Positions 34,601-42,639 of a stretch of 42,639 bases of DNA are shown piece after piece. The stretch covers positions 1-42,639 of the forward strand of contig NZ_CAUASN010000021.1 in the NCBI RefSeq assembly GCF_958431955.1, written 5' to 3'. The position numbers and the translations under genes are program-made. Source of the stretch: an uncultured Adlercreutzia sp. (GTDB taxonomy: Bacteria; Actinomycetota; Coriobacteriia; Coriobacteriales; Eggerthellaceae). Each line of letters begins with the position of its first letter. Positions within the stretch are counted from its first letter, which is position 1. The notes under the pieces are model-generated. The model saw only the letters and a list, made by a program, of their open reading frames with translations, was not told the origin of the DNA and did no database searches.

Positions 34601-37189
34601 AGCGAGAAGGAGGCCAACGACAAGCTGCTGAAGCTGGATGCCGACCACAGCAAGGCGTCCTACGAGGTGCAGGTCGCCGACTTCCGCGACGGCGCCTCCC
34701 GCGCCGCGGTGCCCGACTGGTTCCCCGCCTTCGTGCAGACGAACTCCATCGGCGACATCGAGTTCGCCAGCTCGAACACGGGCGTGGTGTCCATGGTCCC
34801 CAACGCCTTCACCACCAACCGCACCTACGAGCCGAACAAGACCGACTACGGCGTGGGCGCCAAGGCGCGGGTCGTGTCGGCGGGCAAGACCACCATCACG
34901 GCCACCATCAAGGGAACGGGTGCCTACAGCAGTCTCACGCGCAGCTTCGATCTGTACGTGTTCCCCGATCTTGACACCGAGCCCGAGCTGGCCATCAGCG
35001 AGATCTCCCGCGACACCACGCGCGCCGACGGCACCATCCGGCCCAACGACGTGCTGCGCTACACGACCACGGTGACGAACACCACGGCCGACTCGGCGTG
35101 CCTGAACCCTGTGTTCACGGTGAGCGTGCCGGCCGACACCGAGTTCGCGGGCCTGACGGTGACCGACCCGGAGGGCAACGTGGTAAGCGACGTGGCCTAT
35201 CGCCTGGAGGGCGATACCGTGGTAGTGGACAGCCTGCCGGCGCTGTTCGGCGGCCAGTCCTACCGCGTTGCGCTCGATGCGAAGGTGAAGCCCCAGGTGG
35301 TGGGGAAGAGCCCGGCCGATCTGGCCCTGCGCAGCGAGTCGAGCGCCACGGGCGTGTGGGGCATCAACCCCGACGCCTTCGAGTGGGACACGCGCATCAA
35401 CACCGAGACGGGCGAGCCGGTGGAGGAGGTCGAGGCCTTCGCCGATCCCACCTCCCAGGAGCCGGAGGGCTCGAAGGACCCGGAGCCCGAGCCGCCCGCG
35501 CTGCCGGACGATCTTATCGGCGAGGGAGACGTCATCGTGAAGGTCGGCGACTTGGAAGACCCCGAATCGCCCGATGAGGTCGCCAAGGAGATCGACGAGC
35601 AGATCAAGAAGAAGCTCGAGGAGGACCCGGACGCCGACCATGTTGACATCCCGGTCGTCATCGAGCGGCCCGACCCCGACAATCCCGGCGGCGACCCCAT
35701 CCGCGAGGAGGTCATCGTCACGTTGCCCATTCCCGACGGCTACCGGCCCCCGGCCGTAAACCCCGACGACCGCGACGACCACGACCTGGTGGTCGTGCCC
35801 GACGACGTGGACCCGCGCCCGAACGGCGACATCACCACGACGAAGACGGCCGAGAACGTGACCCCGGGCTTCGCCGTGCGGCCCAACCAGGCCGTGGCGC
35901 TCGTGGGCGACACGGTGCGCTACACCATCACGGTGGCGAACTCGAAGCCCGGCAGCGCCTACTACGACGTGCTGGTGAAAGACCCGTTGCCGGCGGGCCT
36001 GGCCTACGTGCCCGGCTCGGCGGTGGTGACCGACGCGGCCGGCGTCGAGCATCGCGACTTCGAGGCCGACTGGGACGCCTCCTCGCGCACCATCGGCTTC
36101 TGCCTCGGCGACATCTACGGCGAGCAGGCGGCCAGCGTCACCTTCGAGTGCACGGTCATCGGCGAGGCGCTCTCGGGTGAGGGCACCTTGGCCAACGTGG
36201 CCACCGCGCTCGGCACCCAGCCCTCGCAGACGGTGCCCGCGCCCGACCCCGACAACCCCACGACCGGCCCGGTGGACATCAAGCGCGACCCGATCCCGCC
36301 CGGCCCCTACAACCCCGAGGACCACGGCACCACCTGGGACGACAAGGAGAAGGAGGTCATCGAGGGCATCAAGGACATCTTCCCCGACATCCCCGACGAC
36401 GAGGAGATCGTGATCCCGCCCTCCGAGCCGGCCACCGTGGGCGACCCGTCGCCGTCCGACCCGAAGCTCGTCGACGACGAGGAGGGCCCGGCCGATATCA
36501 CGTTGGCGAAGACCGCTCTGAACCTCGACCGCGACGACGGCAGCACGCACGTGGGCGACACGGTGCGCTACGCCATCGTGCTGGGCAACACCAAGGAGTA
36601 CTCCATGTGGTACGACGCGGTCATCCGCGACGAGGTGCCCGAGGGGCTCGAGGTGCTCGACGGCAGCATGACGCTCGTGGACGCCGCGGGCGCCACCCAC
36701 GAGGTGCCGGCGAGCTGCTACGACGTGAAGACGCGCGTGCTGGCGGTGTCCTGCGGCGACTTGCCGGGAGGCGCCAGCGTGACGCTGACCTTCGAGGCGC
36801 TCGTGACCGAGGATGCCCTGGGCAAGGACGTGGGCAACACGGCCACGGCCTACGGCACGCTGCCTTCCGCTCGCGAGCCCGGCGGCATGGGCTCTGCGCC
36901 CGGCGGGCCCTTCGTGCCGGCCGAGGGCTGGCCGTCCTACGTGGAGGGGCGTCCCGGCGTGAGCAACCCCGATCCGGTCTACCCGTCTGAGGACGTGAAC
37001 GCCGCGGGCGGCATCCTGCCCGACGACCGCGAGGACGGCGGCGCCGCCACTGAGGAGAAGACCCATCGCACCCTGCTACACCTCGCGCAGACGGGGGATG
37101 CGGCCCGCGGGTCGCTCATGGTGGTGCTCGCCTGCACCGCCGGCTGCATGGTGATCATCGCGATGACGCGCATGCGCCGCAGGGAGTGA
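31601..37189 (+). CDS. Giant beta-helix/DUF11 surface protein with LAQTG-type sorting signal
   Basis: A 1862-aa exported protein. The signal peptide is about 32 residues (ends PATATMA). Residues about 90-500 are beta-helix-like repeats (NGGDITAKAW, GAGIGSAYAG, TINGGFLKAKGG, VIITGGSVNC). A region with KYYDGENL and YVEIISTEYANT (about 650-760) resembles MBG/YDG bacterial Ig-like domains. An Ig-like stretch with SAGKTTITATIKGTGAY (about 1050-1127) follows. Three DUF11-type domains come next: one near 1145, and two headed by VGDTVRYTITVANSKPG and VGDTVRYAIVLGNTKEY. The C-terminus has LAQTGD at about 1828, a hydrophobic helix and MRRRE. LAxTG is the motif used by class E sortases of actinobacteria, so wall anchoring is likely. 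The role is probably adhesion or surface coating; no enzymatic motif seen. Confidence 0.88.
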   Translation: MKAHMLKRRTLRCITTVALAAGLMLPATATMAYGANATGEASETGSSPATEEIAPNAAGVAEALTAGIATAAAEPRAAWTGTYDLEVVGGTEGVDYEFTTVSYSRRAHTGTATLSDLASIPMLVVKTDTPLTVANKSGVAHATTGIRIEKGVDAHLTFDGVKISAPVPCDIVTNSKNPRTTDKTLAGAATKLHLTLADGSENELLAVAQYHAPGLRCGEGSELYIDDAVANVDASGAAITPVNGLIPEGTVYTDKAGNRRTAAAKDGSNSMSNLESDDPGSLLAQGGYRVAGIGSGSVENAGLMVFNGGDITAKAWALNGDPLLNDAAQINWDYSDGAGIGSAYAGHGTQMVFNGGTVDAYGSYHGSAIGAGIWSHSPNTSTGDGKNNWAYRTYPFDDAIYSGLTVGGQSGTAATQTLCGDITINGGFLKAKGGLHGNAFGQGCGGTAKGCTILITGGTLLPASESGMYDIGGTGGDVIITGGSVNCTKDAAGKYKFNGNAGVGLAYGNPEKTFKVALTTTNVKSKIDSLAVANDPSLLGTTDPGKAFYNSRIESWELLINKFKEIPVAQPDGTTYKYVYGSPSRLDNCLLYLWLPEGINKDNRIDVNFGYKVGDDVVTSNTTQPPTGDSGEVSQPRETEVFKLPEAFTSNLSKYYDGENLPDVGVKKNDPSTHIAVDNPKGGALTDPNLITYDAQRYDYQGGSSIESAVGAKSMPSDSGIFYVEIISTEYANTDGFKETYWAHAATGWATISPVNSKTELVPTEPVKLTIDGEERAFSGPEWVQDDKDSEDYNTATNNHLVVPVDITSWTLPNGDVVDGSNMSKKTCKAPMGRLQLYLDDEPVGAAFGGVIDFDRDAVDAGTAQNVKVVVDGEGREHTIAYFNLTRSQLEGFGLQDKSEADNKHEVSVSFTTVDPDYEPPAPAAVPQLASEEGSGAIALTRAALAATREAAALPDSAYRNYYDSRSDAVEVTIQLTEPDFRLYNENGTGYIPNGEGLADSEKEANDKLLKLDADHSKASYEVQVADFRDGASRAAVPDWFPAFVQTNSIGDIEFASSNTGVVSMVPNAFTTNRTYEPNKTDYGVGAKARVVSAGKTTITATIKGTGAYSSLTRSFDLYVFPDLDTEPELAISEISRDTTRADGTIRPNDVLRYTTTVTNTTADSACLNPVFTVSVPADTEFAGLTVTDPEGNVVSDVAYRLEGDTVVVDSLPALFGGQSYRVALDAKVKPQVVGKSPADLALRSESSATGVWGINPDAFEWDTRINTETGEPVEEVEAFADPTSQEPEGSKDPEPEPPALPDDLIGEGDVIVKVGDLEDPESPDEVAKEIDEQIKKKLEEDPDADHVDIPVVIERPDPDNPGGDPIREEVIVTLPIPDGYRPPAVNPDDRDDHDLVVVPDDVDPRPNGDITTTKTAENVTPGFAVRPNQAVALVGDTVRYTITVANSKPGSAYYDVLVKDPLPAGLAYVPGSAVVTDAAGVEHRDFEADWDASSRTIGFCLGDIYGEQAASVTFECTVIGEALSGEGTLANVATALGTQPSQTVPAPDPDNPTTGPVDIKRDPIPPGPYNPEDHGTTWDDKEKEVIEGIKDIFPDIPDDEEIVIPPSEPATVGDPSPSDPKLVDDEEGPADITLAKTALNLDRDDGSTHVGDTVRYAIVLGNTKEYSMWYDAVIRDEVPEGLEVLDGSMTLVDAAGATHEVPASCYDVKTRVLAVSCGDLPGGASVTLTFEALVTEDALGKDVGNTATAYGTLPSAREPGGMGSAPGGPFVPAEGWPSYVEGRPGVSNPDPVYPSEDVNAAGGILPDDREDGGAATEEKTHRTLLHLAQTGDAARGSLMVVLACTAGCMVIIAMTRMRRRE

Positions 37190-37198
37190 GGGCCCGGC

Positions 37199-37227
37199 GC
37201 CTTCCGCCTGAACGTTGAGCGGAAGGC
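37199..37227 (+). terminator. Stem-loop terminator after the first giant repeat protein
   Basis: GCCTTCCGC (37199-37207) pairs with GCGGAAGGC (37219-37227) across an 11-nt loop, followed by TTAAGGTTTT. It lies ten bases after the stop codon. Confidence 0.65.
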
Positions 37228-37239
37228 TTAAGGTTTTGA

Positions 37240-37266
37240 CCAGCGGAATCGGCTGAATTCCGCTGG
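37240..37266 (+). terminator. Second stem-loop after the first giant repeat protein
   Basis: CCAGCGGAAT (37240-37249) pairs with ATTCCGCTGG (37257-37266) across a 7-nt loop. A TTTTT run follows at 37276-37280. It is a backup terminator or an operator-like dyad between the two paralogs. Confidence 0.5.
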
Positions 37267-37323
37267 AACCCCTGGTTTTTCCCGAGGGTTGGCGCGCCTT
37301 TGGTTACAAGTGGCGCGATTCTG

Positions 37324-37351
37324 TTGAAAAAGCGTTAGGTTGGCGTATACT
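37324..37351 (+). promoter_or_regulatory. Promoter of the second giant repeat protein
   Basis: TTGAAA (37324-37329) and TATACT (37346-37351) are separated by 16 bases. This is the most complete -35/-10 pair seen in the window. The ATG at 37425 follows a 67-nt leader with GGTGGGAGCAA as ribosome-binding site. Confidence 0.7.
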
Positions 37352-37424
37352 TCACGACACCTATACCGAGAACAGGCCAGCTTCCGCGGTCTCGGGCCGC
37401 TGGCTGGCGAGGTGGGAGCAAGCA

Positions 37425-37739
37425 ATGAGAGATAACGTGCGAAAGTCGAAGCTGTTTCGTTGCATCCTGGCGGTGACGCTGGCGGCAGGTCTTGCCCTGC
37501 CGTCCATGGGCGCCTTCGCCTACGGGGAGCCCAACGCGGCGGCTTCCGATTCCCTTGAAGTGAACGACAAGTCCGCAGGCGATGCGGTCGACGGGGCCGC
37601 TGAGGGCGCTGCGCCCTCCGATGTGACGGATGCGGGCGTCTCCGCGGGCGACGGCGCCGCGGCCGAGCCCGATGCTCCGGATGCCCCGGACGCCCCCGAG
37701 GGCGCCGAAACCGTCACGGGGGGGTGCCTCCAACGCTGA
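37425..37739 (+). CDS. Second giant surface protein, N-terminal fragment (frameshifted at a G7 tract)
   Basis: This 104-aa frame holds the start of a paralog of the 31601 protein. The N-terminus carries SKLFRCILAVTLAAGLALP, the signal-peptide core also seen as TLRCITTVALAAGLMLP in the paralog, with cleavage probably after GAFA. An Ala/Asp/Pro-rich low-complexity stretch follows. At 37718-37724 there are seven G. Reading on gives GGCLQR and a stop at 37737-37739. With six G the frame would join GGASNADDAA and continue in the next fragment. So this is the 5' part of a broken or phase-variable gene, not a free small protein. Confidence 0.75.
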   Translation: MRDNVRKSKLFRCILAVTLAAGLALPSMGAFAYGEPNAAASDSLEVNDKSAGDAVDGAAEGAAPSDVTDAGVSAGDGAAAEPDAPDAPDAPEGAETVTGGCLQR

Positions 37740-40485
37740 CGACGCCGCAGCCGAGGGAGAGGACGCGCCCACTGCCGCCCCCGCGGCCCAATCCGACGAC
37801 GGCATCGCGGTAGCGTCCGAGGAAGGCGAGCCCGCGCCCCAGGCCGACGGCGACGGCTTCACCGACTACGGCGGCCTTTCCATCAAAGGCGGCACCCCCG
37901 GCACCGACTACGCCCTGGAAACGGTGACCTATGCGCGCGTCGGTCGCGGAAACAACGAGACGGCCCAAATTCAGAACGGTCGCGACATCGTTGTGTCTGG
38001 CAGCGCGACGACCACCATGTCGTCCCTCGTCATCAAAAACGACGGCACCTACACTATCAAGAATACCAACGGCGTGGCCACCGCCGCCTCGACGGCAATC
38101 TACATCAGTCCGGGAGTGAAGGCCGACATCACCCTTGCGGGCGTGAACATCACGGCCCAGCTGCCGTTCAATATTGCCACGAACAGCACGCAGAACTCCA
38201 CGATGACCGTGGAGGTGTCGGGCGATGAGATTAAGGACAAGACGACCGTTCACCTCACGTTGGCCGATGGGACGGTGAACACGCTGCGCTCCTCGCACGC
38301 GTCGGCTACGAGCCAGACGGACGGCAACAACCAGTTTCCCGGCTTGCGCTGCGGCGAGGGCTCTGTGCTCGTGGTGGACGACGGCGTGCGCAATGTGGAC
38401 GTGAAGGGCAACCCCATTGTTCCCGAGCAGGGCATGATTCCCGCCGGGGTCACTTACGTCGATCGCAACGGCGATACCGTCACCTCGACGGGCGTCGGCA
38501 AGGATCTCGTATCGAGCCTGTCTAATCTCGAGAGTTGGGATGTGGGCGAGCTGTATGTCTACGGCGGCGTTCGCTCGGCGGCTATCGGCGGCGGACCGGT
38601 AGAGAACAGCGGTGACATGACCTTCAACGGCGGCAACATCACCGCCACGGCCAACGATCCTCGGGGTGATGGTTCGGGTTGCGGCATCGGCGGCGGTCAT
38701 GCCGGCGGAAGCACGACCACTACCATCAACGGCGGCCACATCATCGCGCTCGGGTCGCTCCATGGCGCCGGTATCGGCGGGGGATGCACGTACACGGGCG
38801 GAATGAGTCGCAGCAAGGTGACGATGCCCCTGCGTGACGCGTTGCTCTCGCGCCAGGCCAACCACACGATTGCCGGCGATATCACCATCAACGGCGGTTT
38901 CGTCGAATCGAAGGGCTGGCAGCACAGCAACGCCTTCGGTCAGGGCTGTGGAGGCTCCAACGAGGGACGCATGATTCTCATTACCGGCGGTACGCTTCTG
39001 CCTTCGGCCGATTCGAGCCAGGAAGCTGGATTCCAGGACATCGGCGGCAACAAGGGCTACGTGGTCATCACCGGCGGCTCGGTCTTCTGCGGCAAGCGCG
39101 GCAACCAGTACAAGTTCCAGGGGAACGACAATGACGGCAAGGCCTACGGTGCCCTTCTGCCCGACGGCACGCCCGACAAGACCAACAAGGTCGGCATGCT
39201 CACCGTGGATGTGAAGTCGAAGATCCAGGCCATGGCCGACAAGGAGGGCGTGACCCCCAACTTCAACGCACGGCTGGAGTCGTGGGAGCTTTTGATCGAC
39301 AAGTTCCTCACCGATCCCCTCTATGGCGCTCCCTCCAACCTCAACGACGGCAAGCTGTATCTCTGGCTTCCCGACGGCACGAACTCGGAGCACCAGATCG
39401 ACGCGAACTTCTCCTATTACATCAACGAGAACCCGACGGCCAGCGACAAGCCGCTCAGCTCCAACACCACGCTGCCCGTAGGGTCGACCGACAACTTGGC
39501 CCCGGGCCAGAACCCCATCGCGAAGGAGTGGGAGACGTTCGAGCTCGACAAGGATTTCGTGGCCAAGACGTGGAGCAAGTACTACGACGGCGAGGCACTT
39601 CAGAAGATCGATGTGAAGCAAACGCCGATTCCCGTGGACAATCCCGCAAACGGCTTGCTAGACAACAACGAGAAGATCAAATACAACTACCAGCAGGTAG
39701 ACGAGAACGGAGTTCCCATCAGCGCGGCCACCACGGGCACCTCGACGCCGGCCGATGCGGGGCATTACGACATCGAGGTGCGTTCCGACCAGTACGCCGC
39801 TAATACCACCTTCGCCCAGACCTACTGGGGTCATGCGGCTACGGGTAGCGCGGTCATCTCCCCGGTGATGTCGAAGACGTCGTGGGAGCTGACCGAGCCC
39901 TTGAAGCTGGAGACGACGGATGCCGACGGCAACAAGGTGGAGAAGGAGTACACTGCCCCCACCTGGGCCCAGGACGAGAACGCAGGCAACTTCAACACCG
40001 CCACCAACAACCACTTGGTGGTGCCCGTGGACGTGACGAGCGACAAGCTGCCCTTCGGCGACACCTATCCCAACGGCTCCGATATGTCGAAGACCACCTG
40101 CAAGGCGCCCACCGGCCGTTTGCAGCTGTACATCGACGGGCGCGCGGTGCCCGAGCGCTTCGGCGGCATCATCGAGTTCACGCGCGAGGATTTGGAGGAC
40201 GAGAACTTCAAGAGCGCCTGGATAAAGACCGATGCCACCGGCCGCGAGCACACCATGGCCTACTTCAACCTGACCCGTGGCCAGCTGGAGGCCTTCGGTT
40301 TGGAGGACAAGTCCGACGAGGGCAACCAGCACCACGTGTACGTGGAGTACACGAGCGCGAAGGCCGGCTCCGACCCGCGCGACGAGGCCGCCGCCGGCGC
40401 TGCCGTGGCCTCGGCTTTGGCCGCATCATGGGCGTCGAGCCGCGCGAGACGTGGAAGCCCGCCCACAACGACTCCGCCTACCTGA
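37630..40485 (+). CDS. Second giant surface protein, central fragment
   Basis: Real coding in this frame begins at about 37723, just after the G tract (GGASNADDAA). The Arg/Pro-rich part before it is an out-of-frame reading. From about 37858 the protein parallels the 31601 product: GGLSIKGGTPGTDYALETVT, beta-helix units (GAGIGGGCTY, TINGGFVESKGW, YVVITGGSVFC), then KYYDGEALQKIDVK and the AATGSAVISPV strand. It should run into the Ig and DUF11 part, but the frame changes near 40411-40424. The last about 20 residues (SSRARRGSPP) are out of frame. The ATG at 37630 is therefore not a true start; native translation would need the upstream signal peptide. Confidence 0.75.
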   Translation: MRASPRATAPRPSPMLRMPRTPPRAPKPSRGGASNADDAAAEGEDAPTAAPAAQSDDGIAVASEEGEPAPQADGDGFTDYGGLSIKGGTPGTDYALETVTYARVGRGNNETAQIQNGRDIVVSGSATTTMSSLVIKNDGTYTIKNTNGVATAASTAIYISPGVKADITLAGVNITAQLPFNIATNSTQNSTMTVEVSGDEIKDKTTVHLTLADGTVNTLRSSHASATSQTDGNNQFPGLRCGEGSVLVVDDGVRNVDVKGNPIVPEQGMIPAGVTYVDRNGDTVTSTGVGKDLVSSLSNLESWDVGELYVYGGVRSAAIGGGPVENSGDMTFNGGNITATANDPRGDGSGCGIGGGHAGGSTTTTINGGHIIALGSLHGAGIGGGCTYTGGMSRSKVTMPLRDALLSRQANHTIAGDITINGGFVESKGWQHSNAFGQGCGGSNEGRMILITGGTLLPSADSSQEAGFQDIGGNKGYVVITGGSVFCGKRGNQYKFQGNDNDGKAYGALLPDGTPDKTNKVGMLTVDVKSKIQAMADKEGVTPNFNARLESWELLIDKFLTDPLYGAPSNLNDGKLYLWLPDGTNSEHQIDANFSYYINENPTASDKPLSSNTTLPVGSTDNLAPGQNPIAKEWETFELDKDFVAKTWSKYYDGEALQKIDVKQTPIPVDNPANGLLDNNEKIKYNYQQVDENGVPISAATTGTSTPADAGHYDIEVRSDQYAANTTFAQTYWGHAATGSAVISPVMSKTSWELTEPLKLETTDADGNKVEKEYTAPTWAQDENAGNFNTATNNHLVVPVDVTSDKLPFGDTYPNGSDMSKTTCKAPTGRLQLYIDGRAVPERFGGIIEFTREDLEDENFKSAWIKTDATGREHTMAYFNLTRGQLEAFGLEDKSDEGNQHHVYVEYTSAKAGSDPRDEAAAGAAVASALAASWASSRARRGSPPTTTPPT

Positions 40486-42639
40486 ACTACTACGAGTCGG
40501 CCAACGAACTCACGCCCGTGGAGATCGAGCTGGCCACGCCCGACTTCCGTCTCTTCAACGAGAAGGGCACCGGGTACGTGCCCAACGGCGAGGGGCTCGC
40601 CGAGGGCGATCAGGCGGCCAACGACGCCAAGCTGAAGCTGGACGATGCGACCGAGCGCGACTGGACGGACGCTGCGGGCGCCGTGAAGGGCAAGGAGGAG
40701 CAGACCGACGTGTCGGAGTTCCGCGACGTGGTGGACGAGAACACTGGCGCGGTGACCGAGGCGCGCCAGGACTGGTTCCCGCTCTACGTGCAGACCAACT
40801 CCATCGGCGACATCGTGTTCACCAGCTCGAACCCGGGCGTCATCCAGATCGAGCCCAACGACTTCACCACCAACCGCGAGTACGTGGACGGCAAGGTCGA
40901 CTACGGCGTGGCCGCGGCCGCCAAGGTGGTGTCGGCCGGCAAGACCACCATCACGGCCACCATCAAGGGCACCGGCGCCTACAGCAGCGTGACCAAGAGC
41001 TTCGACGTGTACGTCTTCCCCGACCTGGCCAAGGAGCCGAAGCTGTCCATGACCGAGACGGCCTACGACACGAGCCGCGCCGACGGCACCATCCGCCCCG
41101 GCGACGTGCTGCGCTACATCATCACGGCCACGAACGAGCGGAACGACACGGCCTGCATCAACCCGGTGTACGAGCTGGGCATTCCCTCCGACACCGAGTT
41201 CAAGGCGCTGACCATCATCGACCCCGAGGGCAACGAGGTCCAGGCCGACTACGAGGTGAAGGACGGCAAGGTGGTCGTGGCGAGCCTGCCCACCCTGTTC
41301 GGCAACCAGTCCTACCGCTTCAAGATGGACGTGGAGGTGAAGCCCGACGTGGTGAACAAGAAGCCCGGCGAGAAGGCCGACTTCCTGAGCCACTCCGAGG
41401 TGTCGGGCGTCTACGGCATCAACCCGGATGCCTTCGATTGGGACAACCGCATCGACGCGGTCAACGGTGTGAAGGTGCAGCCGGCTGAGGCCGAGGCCAA
41501 CCCGACGCTGCCCGACTCCAACCCGGCGCCGGCGCCCGAGCCCGAGCCCATCGTGCCCGATCCCGACACGGCCACCGAGATTCTCGGCGGCGATCTGCTC
41601 GACCCGGATCCGGACGACCCCGACAACCCGACCGACCCGGACAATCCGGACGACCCCGACACGCCGAAGAAGCCCGGCGTGACCGTGGGCCCGGTGAAGC
41701 CCGGCTCGCCCTTCGACGAGGCGGTGGAGGCCGACCCGGACGATCCGAGCAAGCCGGCCGACCCGACCGACCCGACCGACCCCGACGCGCAGCCGCCCAA
41801 GCAGCCCATCAAGGAGGGCGACGTCATCGTGAAGTTCGGCGACAAGGACGATCCCGAGTCGCCTGACGACATCGCCAAGGAGCTCGACGAGCAGATCAAG
41901 AAGAAGCTCGAGGAGGACCCGGACGCCGATCACGTGGACATCCCCGTCGTCATCGAGCGGCCTGACCCCGACGATCCGGACGGCGACCCCATCCGCGAGG
42001 AGGTCATCGTCACGGTGCCCATCACCCCCGAGATGCGCCCCGATCCGGTAGACCCCGACGATCGCAACGACCACGACCTCGTGGTGGTTCCGGCCGACGT
42101 GGACCCGCGCCCGAACGGCGACATCACCACGACGAAGACTGCCGAGAACGTGACGCCCGGCTTCGCGAGCCGCCCGAACCAGTCCGGCGCGCTCGTGGGC
42201 GACACCATCCGCTTCACCATCAAGGTGGCGAACTCCAAGCCTGGCAGCTCCTACTACGACGTGGTGGTGAAAGACCCGCTGCCCCAGGGTTTGGCCTACG
42301 TGCCCGGCTCGGCGGTGGTGACCGACGCCGCCGGCGCGCAGTACAAGGACTTCGAGGCCGATTGGGACGCCGCGGCGCGCACGCTCGGCTTCTGCCTGGG
42401 AGATGTGCCCGGGCTCACTGAGGCGAGCGTTACCTTCGAGTGCACGGTGACCGGCGAGGCGCTCTCCGGCGACGGCAGCCTGGCGAATGTGGCCGTGCCG
42501 CTCGGCAAGCAGCCCTCGCAGACGGTGCCCAAGCCCGACCCCGACAAGCCCACGACCGGCCCGGTGGACATCAAGCGCGACCCGACCCCGCCCGGCCCCT
42601 ACAACCCCGAGGACCACGGCACCACCTGGGATGACAAGG
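40428..42639 (+). CDS. Second giant surface protein, C-terminal part (runs off the window)
   Basis: From ATG 40428, or slightly upstream, a frame stays open to the window end. It begins MGVEPRETWKPAHNDSAYLN, matching the region around SAYRNYYDSRSD of the 31601 protein. It continues with TPDFRLFNEKGTGYVPNGEG, the SAGKTTITATIKGTGAYSSV Ig-like unit and a DUF11-type domain. A DPD/DNPTDP-rich linker (about 41580-41800) follows, and then a second DUF11 domain (VGDTIRFTIKVANSKPG). DNA from about 41830 on is strikingly close to 35530-36350. The sorting signal would lie beyond the window. Frame relative to the central fragment fits one missing base; TTTT instead of TTT at 40416-40418 would give ASAFGRIMGVEP. 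Confidence 0.75.
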   Translation, partial: MGVEPRETWKPAHNDSAYLNYYESANELTPVEIELATPDFRLFNEKGTGYVPNGEGLAEGDQAANDAKLKLDDATERDWTDAAGAVKGKEEQTDVSEFRDVVDENTGAVTEARQDWFPLYVQTNSIGDIVFTSSNPGVIQIEPNDFTTNREYVDGKVDYGVAAAAKVVSAGKTTITATIKGTGAYSSVTKSFDVYVFPDLAKEPKLSMTETAYDTSRADGTIRPGDVLRYIITATNERNDTACINPVYELGIPSDTEFKALTIIDPEGNEVQADYEVKDGKVVVASLPTLFGNQSYRFKMDVEVKPDVVNKKPGEKADFLSHSEVSGVYGINPDAFDWDNRIDAVNGVKVQPAEAEANPTLPDSNPAPAPEPEPIVPDPDTATEILGGDLLDPDPDDPDNPTDPDNPDDPDTPKKPGVTVGPVKPGSPFDEAVEADPDDPSKPADPTDPTDPDAQPPKQPIKEGDVIVKFGDKDDPESPDDIAKELDEQIKKKLEEDPDADHVDIPVVIERPDPDDPDGDPIREEVIVTVPITPEMRPDPVDPDDRNDHDLVVVPADVDPRPNGDITTTKTAENVTPGFASRPNQSGALVGDTIRFTIKVANSKPGSSYYDVVVKDPLPQGLAYVPGSAVVTDAAGAQYKDFEADWDAAARTLGFCLGDVPGLTEASVTFECTVTGEALSGDGSLANVAVPLGKQPSQTVPKPDPDKPTTGPVDIKRDPTPPGPYNPEDHGTTWDDK

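Noticed and set aside
33215..37066. 1283-residue open frame on the minus strand opposite the first giant repeat gene
   Set aside because: Same shadow composition; the + strand has clear DUF11 and beta-helix units.
37630..37722. ATG 37630 as start of an independent gene
   Set aside because: The first about 30 residues are an Arg/Pro-rich out-of-frame reading of the upstream fragment; the signal peptide lies in the other frame from 37425.

Overview
The window is high-GC actinobacterial DNA with strong codon structure. It most likely comes from the class Coriobacteriia, family Eggerthellaceae (the Eggerthella/Gordonibacter/Adlercreutzia/Slackia group). This is inferred from a LuxR-type regulator with a multi-pass membrane N-terminus, very large exported surface proteins, Cys-rich Fe-S proteins and molybdenum-cofactor genes. 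No rRNA, tRNA, CRISPR array, insertion sequence or phage gene was seen. All genes but one lie on the + strand; the exception is the LuxR regulator at 2935-3906.

Layout. (1) 2-2879: the end of a TrkA-type K+ uptake protein, a DUF2207 membrane protein and a divergent shikimate-kinase-like P-loop protein. (2) 2935-23031: the most unusual part. A membrane-tethered LuxR regulator diverges from a tightly packed gene series. The series begins with a 2097-aa surface protein (4182-10475). It continues with two paralogous membrane-anchored Cys-rich proteins, an ABC-2-type permease carrying an exported Cys-rich module, its ATPase, a small Cys-rich membrane protein, a lipoprotein, a complete FecCD-type ABC importer (permease, ATPase, Tat-exported lipoprotein receptor) and modD. 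Five of the exported proteins share one Cys-rich plus Ig-like module. Most junctions overlap by 1-17 nt, so this looks like one functional unit. (3) 23032-27986: a Na+/alanine symporter behind a structured leader, a 705-nt intergenic region with two families of tandem repeats, a MobB-MobA fusion and a polyferredoxin. (4) 28119-30689: an amino-acid ABC importer (lipoprotein, permease, ATPase) with a perfect 13-bp stem-loop over the receptor stop codon, then a histidine phosphatase. (5) 31601 to the end: two tandem paralogous giant surface proteins. The first is intact with a LAQTG-type sorting signal. The second is split by two frameshifts, one of them at a run of seven G, and runs off the window.

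Working model for region 2 (inference). Surface and membrane-anchored Cys-rich proteins capture a metal, oxyanion or metal-containing cofactor at the envelope, and the FecCD importer takes it up. ModD, known from molybdate/tungstate transport operons, and the downstream mobBA gene favour Mo/W. The two Shr/HID-like domains in the giant protein instead favour heme or hemoprotein capture. A 17-bp palindrome centred near -43 of the giant gene's predicted promoter is a good candidate operator for the divergent LuxR protein.
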